Shown here piece by piece: positions 13,620 to 30,242 of a stretch of 64,000 nucleotides of DNA (position 1 is its first letter; every line of letters begins with the position of its first letter). Below the pieces are notes generated by a model, which was not told the origin of the DNA, searched no databases, and saw only the letters and a program-made list of their open reading frames with translations. Origin of the DNA: Neocallimastix lanati (nom. inval.) (Eukaryota > Neocallimastigomycota > Neocallimastigomycetes > Neocallimastigales > Neocallimastigaceae); the NCBI GenBank assembly GCA_016946835.1, contig JACVTC010000024.1, forward strand, positions 988,501 through 1,052,500. Direction: 5' to 3'. The translations under genes were made by a program, and so were the position numbers.

Positions 13620-14992
13620 TTACTAGTTGCCATAAAAAAATTATTTTAAGAAAAAATTTAATAAAGTAATTTTTTATGGCTTTAGGAAAGAATATTCTTT
13701 AAATCAATTTAATAATATATTGTATTGTAATATTAAAAATTAATTTAAAAAATTATTAAAGCCATAAAAACATTATTTTAACCATAATATATTGACGTGT
13801 AGCTTTTTTATGGTATATAAAAGAAATTTCGTTCTTTATATATATTACTATAAAAGTAGCCATAAAAAATGGATTTCAAAATACTAATTAATGATTTGCT
13901 GTTATTATAATTAAGAAGTTTCAAAGAATCTTCCTTCTGTCATTAATATAACTAATGTTAATATATTTTTTATTAAAATGTAGCCATGTAATTATATCTT
14001 TCACCATAAAAAGAGCTATAAAAGTTAAATTGGAAGATTCACTTTTCATTTTTTTTTTGTTTCTGTTTTTGTTTTTGTTTTTTTTTTATTTAATAAAGAC
14101 ACACGTTATGATAATAAATTAAATCAACATGTGATGGAGGATACATCATAATTATTTATCTTTCTTTTTTTTCTCAAAATTTTAATAAATATAATTTAGT
14201 TAACATTGTTAAAAAAATATATATATGTAGCCATATAAAATAAAATTGACCATAAAAAAAGTTCATCATATATTTTAATTTTATTAAATCTTAATTATTA
14301 TAGAATTAAAAGCATTTCTTTTTTTCTCTTTGGTTTTGCCTTTTTTTTTTATTCTTTGGATTAAATATTATATCTTTCAATATAACACATTAACATATTT
14401 TTTCAAGAAATTAATTATACTCTTTTTGACTTAACTTTTAAAAATTGCATGTATATATAGTTAATTTAATTAAAATTTGTCATTAATATTAAAAATAAAA
14501 GTAAAATTGACAATAAATACTTATATATTTATATCATATAGCAATATCAATAATTATAATTATTAATGGTCTCCTTTTATAACTTTTTATTCTTATTATA
14601 ATAACTTTTCATATATATTTATATATATAGTTTAAATATTATATCTTTATAATATAACTAAAAAAAATTATAATAAATATATATAAAATAAAAAAAAAAA
14701 TGATTCTTTTTATTAAATTTATTAATTTATTTAATTATGCGATACTTCTTTATTTTTATCATAACTTACAATTTTAATTAATTATATAAAGTGGATCATT
14801 TATTCAATAACGGATTAAGATAAAACAATAAAAAAAATTATATATATATATATATATTTGACAGTCTGCCATAATAGAACTAATAATTACCATAAAAAAT
14901 AATTTATATCAAACAAAAATATTTTATATATTAAAATTTTATTTAAAAAAAAAAAAAAATGTGTTACTTCTTATTATTTAATCCAAATAATT

Positions 14993-15028
<36 letters not shown>

Positions 15029-15650
15029 TTATGTTTTAGATCAATACTTAAAAATTAAACTGTTTGCCTTTAATGTATAAAATGATAAATAGTATTTTTA
15101 ATTTTTTTTTTTTTTTTGAATTAATAACCAAGCTATTAAGATAAAAGGAATTAAGTCTATTTATTTAATATTTAATTTAAAAACTCGATAAAATAATTAA
15201 TATTAATTGAATATCTCCAAATATATGCAAATTTAAGAAATGGAAAATTATTCCCTATTTTAATAAATAAAAATGAAATTTAATAAAAAATACATAGAGC
15301 TAAATTAATTACAAATTGTAATTATTAAAATTATAATATTCAAAATATAAATAAAATAATTCACCATATTTATAATTGAAATGGTTCCTTTTTATTAAAT
15401 ATCGTATTATAACATATATATATAGAAATATATAACTTTAAGATTTTATTAAAAAAAATTCCACATTTATCCAAATTATTATATCTTTTTATCATAATCA
15501 AAGTTTATAATTTTAATTATTAACATTATATGTATATATGAGGTATGAGGTGTATTATTTACATAGATGTATGATATAATAAATTTATTATTAAAATAAG
15601 CATGTCAGCCATAATAGAACTAATTATTACCATAAAAATAATTTATATAA
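13620..15650. repeat. field of dispersed GCCATAA / ACCATAAAA motifs
   Basis: GCCAT followed about 20 nt later by ACCATAAAA occurs near 13985, 14229, 14871 and 15609. Single or inverted copies lie near 13629, 13673, 13761, 13800 and 13858. The copies at 14871 and 15609 match over about 40 bp (GCCATAATAGAACTAAT then TACCATAAAAA) and their flanks also correspond weakly, as diverged direct repeats about 740 bp apart. No reading frame. It could be a decayed noncoding mobile element or a diverged large tandem repeat. Confidence 0.6.
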
Positions 15651-15760
15651 AAAATCTATTTTATATATAAATAAAAAAAATAATTTCAAAAAAAAAAAAT
15701 ATTGTGTCACCACAAACAAAAAATATATATTATTTTTATCTAAAAAAATTGAAAAAAGTT

Positions 15761-15793
<33 letters not shown>

Positions 15794-17391
15794 AAATATG
15801 TTTATTAATTTTTATTACAATAAAAAGCCGACGTTTAAAACTTTAATATATAATGATAAATATAATTTTATTATTATCTTTTAAAGTTAATGGCAAAACT
15901 ATTAAAAAAAAAAAAAAAAAAGTTAAAAATAATTAATTTTTCCCATACATCAATTTTTTTTCTTTTTAATTTTATTTTATATATTTAAGCAATTTTATTA
16001 TAATGTTTATTTCATATAAAGTTATATTAATAAATATCTGAAATTAAATATATTTTATTTTAAAAGATTTTATTAATAATATTTCTTATTTATCTTTAAA
16101 TCTATTATATATATATGTATATAAAAAAAAAAAATACCAATATGAATAGTAAAAAAAAAAAAAATGCATAAAAAAATATGATTTTCACAGTTATTATCAA
16201 TTATCAATTATTAATTATTAGTTATAATTATAATTTATTTATTATTATTATTATTTAATTATTATTATTATTATTATTATTTATAATTAATAAAATAACA
16301 AATAAATAATAAATGATTATTATTAATTATCAATCACAAATTTTATTATCATATTATTTTTATTAATTATAAGAAATAATTATTTTAATTATTAAGTTTT
16401 ATTAAAAATACTTTTATTATAATATTATTAATATTTATTATTATTTATTAATATTTATTAGTATTAATAATTACTATTTATAATTACTAATTATAATTAT
16501 AATTATTAATTATTATAAGTTTTTATTATTATTATTATTATTATTAGCTTTTATTATTATTGTTTCTTGTTTATTATTATATTATTTATTATTTATTATT
16601 AAAAAATAATAACTATAAAAGATAAATAAATGATAAAAATAATAATTTATAATGATAGTAATAACTTACCATATCAATACGTAGCAATTATTAAAAAAGA
16701 GACATAAATTTTTAAATATTCATATTAATAGGCCTATAAAGTTATATATATTTCGATTTGGTGCTATTCTCTTCAATCAAGAAAAAAATAATAAAATTAT
16801 TCAAATTTAAACAAGAATAGATATATTGAAGTTTGATTTGTCTTTGATTAAATAGACAAAATATATATGTGTAAAGAAAGCAAAAACAATAGATTGATTA
16901 TTCTAAATGTGCCTTATTAAAACAAATATTGAAATAAATTAAATAAACTTGTTAAATAGATAGAACTCAATAATTACGATTCACTTAGAAATATAAAAAA
17001 AAAAATATATATATATATATATATTTTATTTTTATTAGCATGAAGAATTATTTTATATGTATTTAAAATAAAATAAAATTTACATTTATAGTTTTGTTCT
17101 ATTCAAATCCTATATATCTCTCTTAGTTATTTATACAAATAAAATGAATTACTTTTAAAAAGGAATATTTAATTGTTTTTATTATAAAAAAAATTAAAAA
17201 AAAAAAATAAAATAAAATAAAATAATTACTTATTACTTCTTATAATAAGAAAACTTATATAAATGTATAAAGGAAATAATATATGTAATTATTTTTTTAA
17301 AATATAATGGATTTAACATATTAATATATGCATTTTAAATATTTTTGATGTAATATTAGAACAGTATTATAGTCATGTTGAAAAAGAAGAA

Positions 17392-17560
17392 ATTTATTCA
17401 TAACTCTAAATTAGCATTTAGATTGCATCTATTCTTATATATTATTAATATATTTATGCTATTTAATAGTAATAAAAATAATTAAATTTCTTTGTAACTC
17501 CAAAATATCATTTAGATTACATTTATTATTAATATTATAACTGCTATTTAATGTAAATTA
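17392..17560. repeat. diverged tandem duplication, about 100-bp unit
   Basis: Both copies contain TAACTC(T/C)..AT, then CATTTAGATT(G/A)CAT, then TATTAATAT, then GCTATTTAAT in the same order and spacing. Noncoding in all frames. Confidence 0.65.
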
Positions 17561-17722
17561 TTATTACACATTTAAGATGTTATTATATGCATTTAAATTC
17601 ATTAAGTACAATAATCAAAATAGGAGAAAAAAAAAATTTTTTTTTTTGGTAATTTTTAAAAGTATATATAGATAAAAAGAAATAAATACAATAAAATTAT
17701 TAACTTTATTTTTTATAAAAAT

Positions 17723-17773
<51 letters not shown>

Positions 17774-18231
17774 TTAAAAAAAAATATTATAAACAATACC
17801 AAATATATAAATTTTATTGTTTCCAAAAAGGTCTAACATTCATGGTATAAGCTATATCAACGAAATTATATAGTGTAATCATACTTAACATAAAAACTTT
17901 TGAATTAATTATTTAATAAAATACTATATTTTAAATTTACTACAAAATATTAAATAATAACTAACAGTTCTCATTCTTCTTAATTAATAATTAAATAATT
18001 ATTTTTTTTTTTTTTTTTTTTTTGTTAAAATTCGTCATTTTAAGATTAAATGTAAATTATTAGTAATAGCAACTTCCAATTCTAATAAGTTTTATTTTTT
18101 TTTTTTATTATTTATTTTTTCAGATTTTTTTATTTATAAATTATGAATTAATTAGAAAGTGAACCAATAAAAATTCATAATTTTTATTTATATTATAATT
18201 AAAAGATAATTATTATTATTAATATTATTTA

Positions 18232-18540
<309 letters not shown>

Positions 18541-18720
18541 AGACATATATAATGGGTTTTTGTTACAATCATTCTATATCAATCTTTGAGTAACCATCCA
18601 TTTATTGTGACTGATTTTTATTGAAATTTTTTTTTTTTTATTTTTTCTTTTTGTCTTTTATTTGTTTATTAGTTAGCTATTTATATATTTATATATTTAT
18701 ATATTTATATATTTATATAT

Positions 18721-18772
<52 letters not shown>

Positions 18773-19462
18773 AAAACATGTCTTATTAAATATAAAAACA
18801 CATAAAAATAATACTAATTTTATAATATTTACTTCATAATTTTATATAAAATTTTATATATAAATAATTTATACCTTTTTTTTTTTTTTTTTTTTTTTTT
18901 TTATTTATATATTCATTTATATATTATCATAATATATTATCATAGTTATAATTTTTTTTTATATAAAATAAATTGAAATAAAAAAAAAAAAAAATAACAT
19001 TCATTATTCAATAATTAATAAATCAATCAATAATTTTTAATTATTATATTTAAAAAAAAAAAAAAAATATGAAGATAAAATAACTACAAAATATAAATAA
19101 AAATAAAAATATAAAGATATAATGTATTAATAAAATTAAAAAATTTAAGTGGAAAATTTTTTAATCTTTTTTAAATTAAAAATTTTTAAATCAAAAACTT
19201 TAGTTCAAATATTATCCTTTTTTTTTTTTTTTTCTAAACAAAAAAAAAAATAGAAAAAAAAATAAAAAAAAATAAAAACATTAAATAATTTTATATTTAT
19301 TTTAGGATTAACACTTCAAATAATATAAAAATAATTAATTAATTAGTTAGTTAGTTAGTTTGTATTATTATTATTTATTATTATTTTTAATTATTTTATA
19401 ATATTATTATTTCTTTTAAAAAAAATTATATATATTTAAAAGTAAATTTTAAAATATCTTAA

Positions 19463-19504
<42 letters not shown>

Positions 19505-20392
19505 AACTTAATCAACATTTTAAAATTTAATATTATACAATAATTAAATTATATAATACAAAAATTAAAATTATATATATTTATATATTTTTCTTTAATT
19601 TGGGCTATTATTACTATTTATTATTATTATTTATTTATTTAATTGATATTTTTATTTACTTTTAATTTTTTTTTTTTTTTTTTTTTTTGTTGTTGTTATT
19701 ATTATTATTATTATTTTATTATGATGTTTTATCATTAATTTTTTTTTCCTTTTTTTTTTTTTTTTAATATTAATATAGAATACTATCTTCATTAATTGAC
19801 TATTTTACTTTTTTTAATAACTTTTATAATTAATATCTAATTTATTCTAAAATGATTATTAAAAAAAAATAAAATATTTTTCACTAAAATAATTAACTTC
19901 GTTTTTATTTTAATTTTTCTCTATTAAATTTATTGTTTTTTATAAATTTGTATTAATTGATTTTTTTTTTAAAATTTCAATATTTAAATTTCTTATTGGT
20001 TGATTATTTTAATATTTTTTTCCATTTGTTTCTAGTATTCTGTATTTTTATGATTTGCTTTATTTTGTTCTTGTATTTATATGTTGCCTTTATTCTTTTT
20101 TTTTTTTTTAAAGATTTGATTTGAAATTCATAAATTTATTTATAATTTGTTTGTTAATTTGCTTTTTTTTAAAAAAAAAAAAGTTTTTTTGTTTAGTTTT
20201 GTTTCGTTTCGTTTTTTATTGATTTTGAATTTTTATTTTTTTTGTTTTTTGTTTTATTTTTAAATTTTTTATACTTTAATTGTGTTATATAAAGAAAATA
20301 TTACTAATATCATTATATTCTATATATTAAATAGGTTTTTATATAATAAAAAAAAAGTGCTGTTAATTATAATAAAAAAACAATTAATGAAT

Positions 20393-22197
<1,805 letters not shown>

Positions 22198-23707
22198 GAT
22201 GAATTAATTAATTAGTAATATTATTTTTTAAATAAAAAAATAATAGTTTTTTTAATTTTTATTTTTTAAAAAATTTATAATTATCTTTTTTTTTTTAAAT
22301 TTTGAAAGTGAAGAAAAAAAATTTTTTTTTATAAATTTTTTCTTATTTAATATTTTTTTTTTTTTGTTTTTTTTTTTTAATATTATTATTATTATTATTG
22401 GAAAAAGTTAATATTAATATATTTGTTTTAATTTTACTATTAATATATTATTATAATACATTTATGATACATTATTATATTATAATTATTACCAAATATC
22501 TTTTAATATAATCATAAAATAAATACTATTAAATTCTTATAATAATAACAATAATAAATAATAAATAATAATAAACAATAAATAATAAATAATAAATAAT
22601 AATATAAAATTAATAAAAAGGTTTAAATAATAATAAATAAATAACTATTAAATATATTATTGAAGTCAAAACACAGTTTTTATTATTCTTATGTTCTTAT
22701 TCTTTTATTTATTTATTTATTTACTTATGTATTTATTCATTTAAATAACTTACTATTAATTTTAATATAAAAATAAATTATATAATATAAAAAAAAAAAC
22801 TTGATTTTAAAAATATATAAATAGTATATTAATCCATATATTAATATTAAAAAAAATTAATTAAAAAAATTTTTTAATGATATAAATATTGATATAATAA
22901 TTATATATTATTTTCAATAATGATATATTATTTAGTAATTTAATAATTGTATGATATAATTTTTAAAAAAAATAAAATAAAATAAAATAAAATTTTATGG
23001 TTTATGATTCGCTTAATTTTTTTAATTTGAAGATTTTTGGTTGGTTGATTTCTTTAAAAAAAAAAAAAAAAATTAAAAGATCCACTTCTTATAATATATA
23101 TATTAAAATAATATTTATATATAATCAATAAATTTTATTATATAAATCACAAATATATTATTATATTATTATATTTTATATATGTTAAAAAAAAATAAAT
23201 ATAAAAAAAGCATTTTGATGAAAATTTTATTTAATATTAAAATATTAATAAAAATATAATTTTTTTTTATAATTATTTAAATTTATATATATATATCTAT
23301 ATTTAAACTGATATCTTATATAAGAAGTGATATTAACCACCAACTATACACAAAAAATATATATTTTAGACATGGAAAATATGTTTACTTATTATTACTA
23401 TTCTTTTATTATTTTTTTTTTTATTTATTTCATTTTTCACTATTCATTATTAGAATATGATAATTTTCTCTAATATAAATTGTTAAATTTATAATATATA
23501 AAAAAAAAAAAGAAATAATATAATATTAAATAATTAAATAATAATGACTAACCCTTGATAATGGTTAATTTATTTTTTTTTTACCATAAAACTTTGTTAT
23601 ATAAACTTTTTAAATATAAAATAATATAATTTAATATATATTTATTTAGTAATATTAACTTTTTGTCATTATCTTTTAAAAAAAAAATTATTTAAATAAT
23701 AAAAATA

Positions 23708-23742
<35 letters not shown>

Positions 23743-24280
23743 AATAAATTATAAAAGAAATTAACAGTAGCTTTTTAAAAAATACTCTTTTAAAAGCAAA
23801 TTAAAAGCTTTTATTTAAATTATATATATAAGTTTATATGCATATATTTTTACATACTAATAAAAAATAAATATTTGTCCTATTTTTATTTAATAACTTA
23901 TTATTCTTTATTCTTTTTTATTATTTGAAAATTTTATTATTTTAATTATTTTTCTTATTTAACCAAAGTTTTAATAAAAAAAAATTATACCAAAAAAGCA
24001 TGCATAATTAATAATACCAAATCTACTTTAATTATATAAAGAATATTAAATCACATAATAAATCATTTATAATTATCTAATTAAGATTAAGTAAACTTAT
24101 TAAATATGTAAATATGTAGTTCTAATAATTCATTGAAAAAAATTTTTGATAAAAATTTCTTTGTTATATTTTTATTGTAACTACTTCTTATTAGTATTTT
24201 ATATTTTATATTACAAAAAAAAAGTCCCTAATTTTTTTTATATTAATTAATCAATATTTACATAAATAAAGTGTAAAAAC

Positions 24281-24336
<56 letters not shown>

Positions 24337-25312
24337 TATAAATATATTATATAATTATTAATATAATTATTAGTTTTTATTATAAAATCAGTATTATATA
24401 TGGATTAACTTTATAATGTTAAATAATTATAATTGAATAAGAATAAAGTACTTTTTTTTTTTTTTTATTAAAATAATATTCATTATGAATTTAAGTAAAT
24501 GTGTAAATGTATATAAAATTAATAAATATATTTATCAAAACTAATCAAAAAGAAAAAAAAAAAAAAAAAAAATATTTATTTTATTTAGAAAAAAAAAAAA
24601 TTAACCCCTCCCTAATTTTGATAATTAAAAGTTTTGAAATATTTACTATAACCCCAATATTTTTTTAAAATAATTTTGTTTTTTGAAAAAATTATTGTGG
24701 AAGAAAAAAAGAATAAAAAAAAAAAAAAAGTAAAATAAAAAAAATATATATTAGTATAAATTTTAAAAATTTTATAAAACGATATGTAAATTATAAATAA
24801 ATAGAAATGATGAACGATGATGATTATACAAAACCTTTTTTTTACAATATTATTAATTGTGTTTTATTGTTATTTTATTTTTATTTTATTTTTTTTTCTT
24901 ATTTTTAATTTTCACAATATTTATATATTTTTCAAGAATAACACTTCTTATAGTTTTTATTTATTATTTATTAAAAATATTAATACATTGAATACATTAT
25001 AAATGAATAAAAAAAAAAAAAAAAAATACATTATGAATATATTAAGAAAAAAAAAAAATAATAAAAATATAAAAATAAGAAAAAAAAAAAAAAAATAAAA
25101 TAAAAATATAAAAATAAGTAAAAAAAAATAAAAATATAAAATATATATATAAAATTATCTATTTATTTAAATAAAATTAATAAACATAACTTTTTTTTTT
25201 TTTTTTTTTAAAAATAAAGTTAAGGTCATACAATGAAAATGAAAGTGAAAAAAAAAAAAAAATAATTAAAGTTAATTTTAATATTATGATGTGAATTTTG
25301 AAATTATTTCTA

Positions 25313-25354
<42 letters not shown>

Positions 25355-26120
25355 TCGCAAATAGTATAGAATGTTAATTTTTTTTTCTTTCTTTTTTTTT
25401 TTTTTTTTTATTTTATTTTATTGAAAATAACTTTTGTTAAGAAGATAATGTGATGTTCACTTTGCTCTCTCCCTATGAACTAAGAAAAATAGTATCCGGT
25501 GATTCAATTTCCATTGTATATATTTGTTGAGTAAAGAACAACCATTACTTCTTAATGTTAAAATGAATAAGTAGGTCTTGTTATAGAGGATCTTTTCTTT
25601 TTTGACTTAATCGATTTGACGTTGAGAATCTCTTGGTTATTGTTTTAAACATTTCCTGTGCTCCATAGTATTTAATTTTAATATTATTTTTAAGTTGAGA
25701 ATCTCTTGTTTATTGCTTTAAACACTTCCTATACTCCATAATATTTTTTATTATATTAGTTTTATTTTTATTTTTATTATATTTATTATTTTTATTTTTA
25801 TTTTTATTTTTATTTTATATTATTTATTATTATTAATTATTATTATTTTTATTATTGTTATATTATAAATATATATTTTTATAATTACATTACATTGTTA
25901 TATATTTATGTATTGAAATTATTAAACTATAATAATTTTAATAATAATAATAATAATAAATTTTAAAATGAAATATAAAAAATAAGACGAAGTAGAAATA
26001 GAAATGTTGAAACATAATGAAATAAAGATTGAAGAAGAAAAAGCATTGAGAAAAAAAAAAATTTACTAATTATAAATTAATCAATAGAAATAATAAATGA
26101 TGATAATCAAATATAAAAAG

Positions 26121-26165
<45 letters not shown>

Positions 26166-26432
26166 ATTATAATTATTCGTTATTTAATGATAATATCTTT
26201 ATAATAACTATAATAGATTAGATAAATATATATATATTTATATATATACTACGTTTAAACGATTTAATTGTGTAATTTTAAAGTATTAACAGAAATAAAA
26301 TTGTGATAAAAAAAAAGTTGTTAATCATTAAAAATAATAATAATAATAATAATTTTAGATAATGATACAAAACAATTTTTTTAAAACTATATAAATATTT
26401 ATATTATACTATTATAAATTATAGATTTTAAT

Positions 26433-26476
<44 letters not shown>

Positions 26477-26557
26477 ATACCATATTAATATTTATGGATG
26501 AATTATAAAATAAATTAAAGTTTTATTATTAAATATATATATATTTTTTATCAATTT
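22198..26557. other. intergenic spacer upstream of GAPDH
   Basis: No supported exon. Contains long A-runs (about 23710-23740, 24282-24333, 25313-25351), T-runs (about 26123-26158, 26437-26473) and one more complex island at 25440-25745, listed separately. The short open frame at 24817-25002 is hydrophobic low-complexity sequence and is not called. Confidence 0.7.
25440..25745. repeat. noncoding higher-complexity island with a 72-bp tandem duplication
   Basis: Composition is visibly less AT-rich than the flanks, and the island is preceded by A- and T-runs. GTTGAGAATCTCTTG, then TTATTG, then TTTAAACA, then TTCCT, then CTCCATA occurs at about 25622 and again at about 25694 with a few differences. 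No open frame. Probably a fragment of a retroelement 3' region or another noncoding insertion; the family is not recognised. Confidence 0.5.
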
Positions 26558-28889
26558 CTATTGACTTTCAATATCATTTTTTTTTATTTGTTCATTTTTT
26601 AATTCTCCTTTCTTTTCTTCTTCTTCCGTCCTAATTTTTCCTTTTTTCCATGTTTCTATATCCCATCCTTCAACTTCAATATTTTTTGATATATACTTTA
26701 ATTTTTCTTTACATGTTGCTTTATTCTTTAATTCACAACATAAATTCTCAAGTTCTTCATCACTTAACTTTGCATCATTAATGAAATTATCTACGGTTTC
26801 TTGAGTAACTCTTGGGAATACTGAATATGGAATGTTCAATTTAGTTGGTTTTTGTTCGGCAGGGAATTGTAATGTGGAACGTGTTGAATTAGTACGCTTT
26901 TCTTCACTTTTAACATTATTTTTACTATTATCATTATCATTATCATTATCAGGTATTTCAATTCCTCGAGATCTAATTTCAATACCTTGTGATGTAATAT
27001 ATCCACCATCACCACTTTTATTCGAATCAGTATCAAGATCTTTTGGTGTATATGGTGCACCAATATTATCAGGTGTGGATGGAATTTCTCTACAATAATT
27101 TGAAATATTTGATGGAGAAGGTATACCTGTAATTGTATTGGTATATCCTTTTCTAGAATTTTGATTAATTTGTTGAATTAAAAGATCGTCTTCATCATTT
27201 CCATCTAAATTAGCTTGTTGTTGTTGATGTAACAGTTGAATCATATTGTTAAATAATTCATCAGAAATTGGTTGAGCCTTTTCTTTAACAGCTTCAGTAC
27301 GATAATTCATTCTTCCATTTACAATTGGTTTTGATATATTTGCGTTTATATCATTATTCATTTCTAATCCATTTATTGAATATAAACTATTATCTATATT
27401 AGCTGTTGATGGTTGTATATTTTCAAATGATTGATTTGGAACATTATTTAACATAGTCATTGCTAACAATGAATTTTGATCAATTGCTTGATTATTAAGA
27501 GATGATGCTAATGTATTTTGTAAAACTTCAGAATTAGTAGATCCTATCATATTTGAATTAATTGTACTTAATTGTTGTTGATTTAATAAAGCTTGTGCTA
27601 AGTCTTTATTTGGATTATTTTGGTCATTCATTAGTAATAAAAGATTTGGATCAGTAGTATCAGTTGTTGATATTGATGAATTTATTTCAAAATTATTTGG
27701 AATAACAACGCTTTCTTTTTGCATTGATGGAATTACATTATATAAACTATCATTGTTTGTATTAAGAACATCATTACTAGTAGTTAAATCAGAACATAAT
27801 GTAGTAGAATCGCAATTACTATTTATTAAAGAAGATGGATTCAATAAAGTTGAATTTATGGAAGAATCTTGATTTGTACTATCTTTTGGTGAGAGCAATC
27901 CATTTTGATATGCCATTAATTCAGAATTTTGCATATTTATCAATTTATAAAGTTCATTTAAAATTTCTGGATTGCTTTGCGATAATAAGCTTTCATTGAT
28001 TCCATCTGTAGATAACGCTGGTAAAGGCTCATTTATTAATTCCGGTGTTACTGGGGTCTGTACCCCAATAGGAACTGAATTATTTAACATTTGATTATTT
28101 TGCTTTAAATTCTTTTGTTGTAATATTTTTAATTTATTTTGTTCCATAAACATTTCAGTTTCTTTTAAAATAAATTATATATTTATATTCATATATGTCA
28201 GTATTAATATATTCTAATAATTAATTAATATTTATTTTTTTTTATTATTATATTTATTTTTCATATTTATATTTTTTAATTAGCTTATTTGTTTTTTGTT
28301 ACCTTTTGTTGGTGTGAATATAAAAGAAGTGGCATTTTTTAAATATGTATTTTCAGATCTTAATTTTTCAATAATCAATTTTAATTGTTGTTTTTCATTT
28401 TCTGATTTATTTTTTGCATTTTCTAATTCAGCAATTTTAGCTTCTAATTCTAACACATATCTTTCATTTTTTTTTTTTTTTTTTTTTAAGAAAACATAAA
28501 AAGACATAAAATTATTTTAATATATAATATATATTATTTTTAATAAAATAATCTTTTATTTTAAAAATTTTATTATTACTTTTCTTTTCTTTCTCTCCAA
28601 GCTCTTTGGGCGACTCTATTCTTTTCTTTTTTAGTATTTGATTCAGTAACTTCTAATCTTTTTCTACCAGGTTTTTTTCTTGTGTTTAATTCAACTTTTA
28701 AAATATAATATTATATTTTAAATAAATTATTAAAATTATTAAATTTTTATATAGCTTTTATTATATTTATTAATCTTTCTTACTTTCATTTGCCTTTTTA
28801 ACTTTTGTTTTCTGTAATAATTCTGCTTCCCTTTTTCTCTTTCCCTCATCAAGGTCAAGTGGTATTTGATTATTAACAATCGTTTCCAT
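26558..28889 (-). CDS. Yap1/Pap1-type bZIP transcription factor
   Basis: Four exons: 28889-28784, 28694-28580, 28460-28303, 28161-26558. They give 660 residues in frame. Residues about 57-74 form the basic region, with NRVAQRAWRERKEK matching the Yap signature N-x2-A-Q-x2-F-R except that Trp replaces Phe at residue 68. A leucine zipper follows (VLELEAKIAELE to about residue 120). The middle is long, Asn/Ser-rich and disordered. Residues about 590-611 (SDEELENLCCELKNKATCKE) match the C-terminal cysteine-rich domain of Pap1/Yap1, with Cys at about 601, 602 and 610. In that family oxidation of such cysteines masks a nuclear export signal and activates antioxidant genes. Here the regulatory role is inferred. 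Three introns use AAAG-type acceptors. Confidence 0.85.
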
Positions 28890-30093
28890 TATATTAGTTT
28901 ATTTTAAAAATAATTTTACCAAATAATATTTTCTCGTTACTATTTGTATTAATAACGTCCTTTTTGTTTTATTTATATTATATTTTGAAATAATCAATTT
29001 AAGAAGTCCTTTATTATTCTATTATAAAAATTTATATATATTATATATATTATATATAATTTATATTTATTATTATTATTTTTCTTTTTTCTTTATTTTA
29101 ATTTTATTTTATTTATTTTTTTTTATAGTAATTGCTTTAAAAATATATTATTTAGTATTCATCGATTTGTCAATTATTCTTTTATAAGAATGAATGTATT
29201 TTCAAATATTATAAATAAAATAATAACCTATAATCTATAATATTTTATAATATTTCTATTAAATTAATTAAAAATTTAATAAATTATTAAATTAAAAAAT
29301 TTAATTACTTTCGATTTTTCGTTATAATTCACAATACAATATAGTATTTAGTATATAAATAAAGAAAATATTTAAAATAAAAAAAAAAAAAACTTTCTAA
29401 AAAACTTCAAAAAAACAAAAAAATAAATTTAAAAGTTTTTTTTTTTTTTTTTAAAAAAAGTAATATTTAACATATTTAATAAAAACTTAACAGAAAACAT
29501 ATATTACTAATTCTATTTAATACATATCCAATTTAATATATTAATTTACATTTAAATATTATGTTTAATATACATTTTATAGTAGAACTATATAATTTTA
29601 TAATTGTATATATTAATATTGTTTATATATATTATATTGACATATATATCATAAATTAGTAATTTATTAATTTTTAGTATGGTATATTATAATAAAGTCA
29701 GAAAATGCATTTTTAAATTTTTAAATTTAATATTGTATACAATTCATTCATATATGGTTTAGGTTAATATAAAAAAAATTTTTAATTTTTATAGAAATAT
29801 TAAATTTTCCATAAAAGAAAAAGTTTGTTACTATTATATTTAATATAATATATTATAATTATATTGGATTAAATTGTATCTAAATAAAAATCTTAATAGA
29901 ATCTACTAATTATAAATTATAAGCCAATAAATTGTAAACATTACATGAATAAATATGAATAATCATAAAATAAGAAAGGAAAAAGCGGAAATAATTAAAA
30001 TTTATATTATTAATTATTATTATTAATTATTATTATTATTATTATTCAAAATTATTATTATTGAAAAATTTTAATTAAAATATAAAAATATAA

Positions 30094-30171
<78 letters not shown>

Positions 30172-30242
30172 ATATTTGTAAAACAAATTAAATATTAAAT
30201 ATATAATTTTTATAATAAATAATATAATAATGAATTTTTTTT
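28890..30242. other. intergenic spacer
   Basis: Promoter side of the bZIP gene. No exon seen. Ends in an AAAT tetranucleotide array (30102-30170) just before the GC-richer island. Confidence 0.7.
30102..30170. repeat. (AAAT)n array
   Basis: About 17 near-perfect AAAT/TAAA units. Confidence 0.9.

Noticed and set aside
24817..25002. 61-codon hydrophobic open frame
   Set aside because: Low-complexity Phe/Ile/Tyr reading of T-rich spacer, without neighbouring exons.
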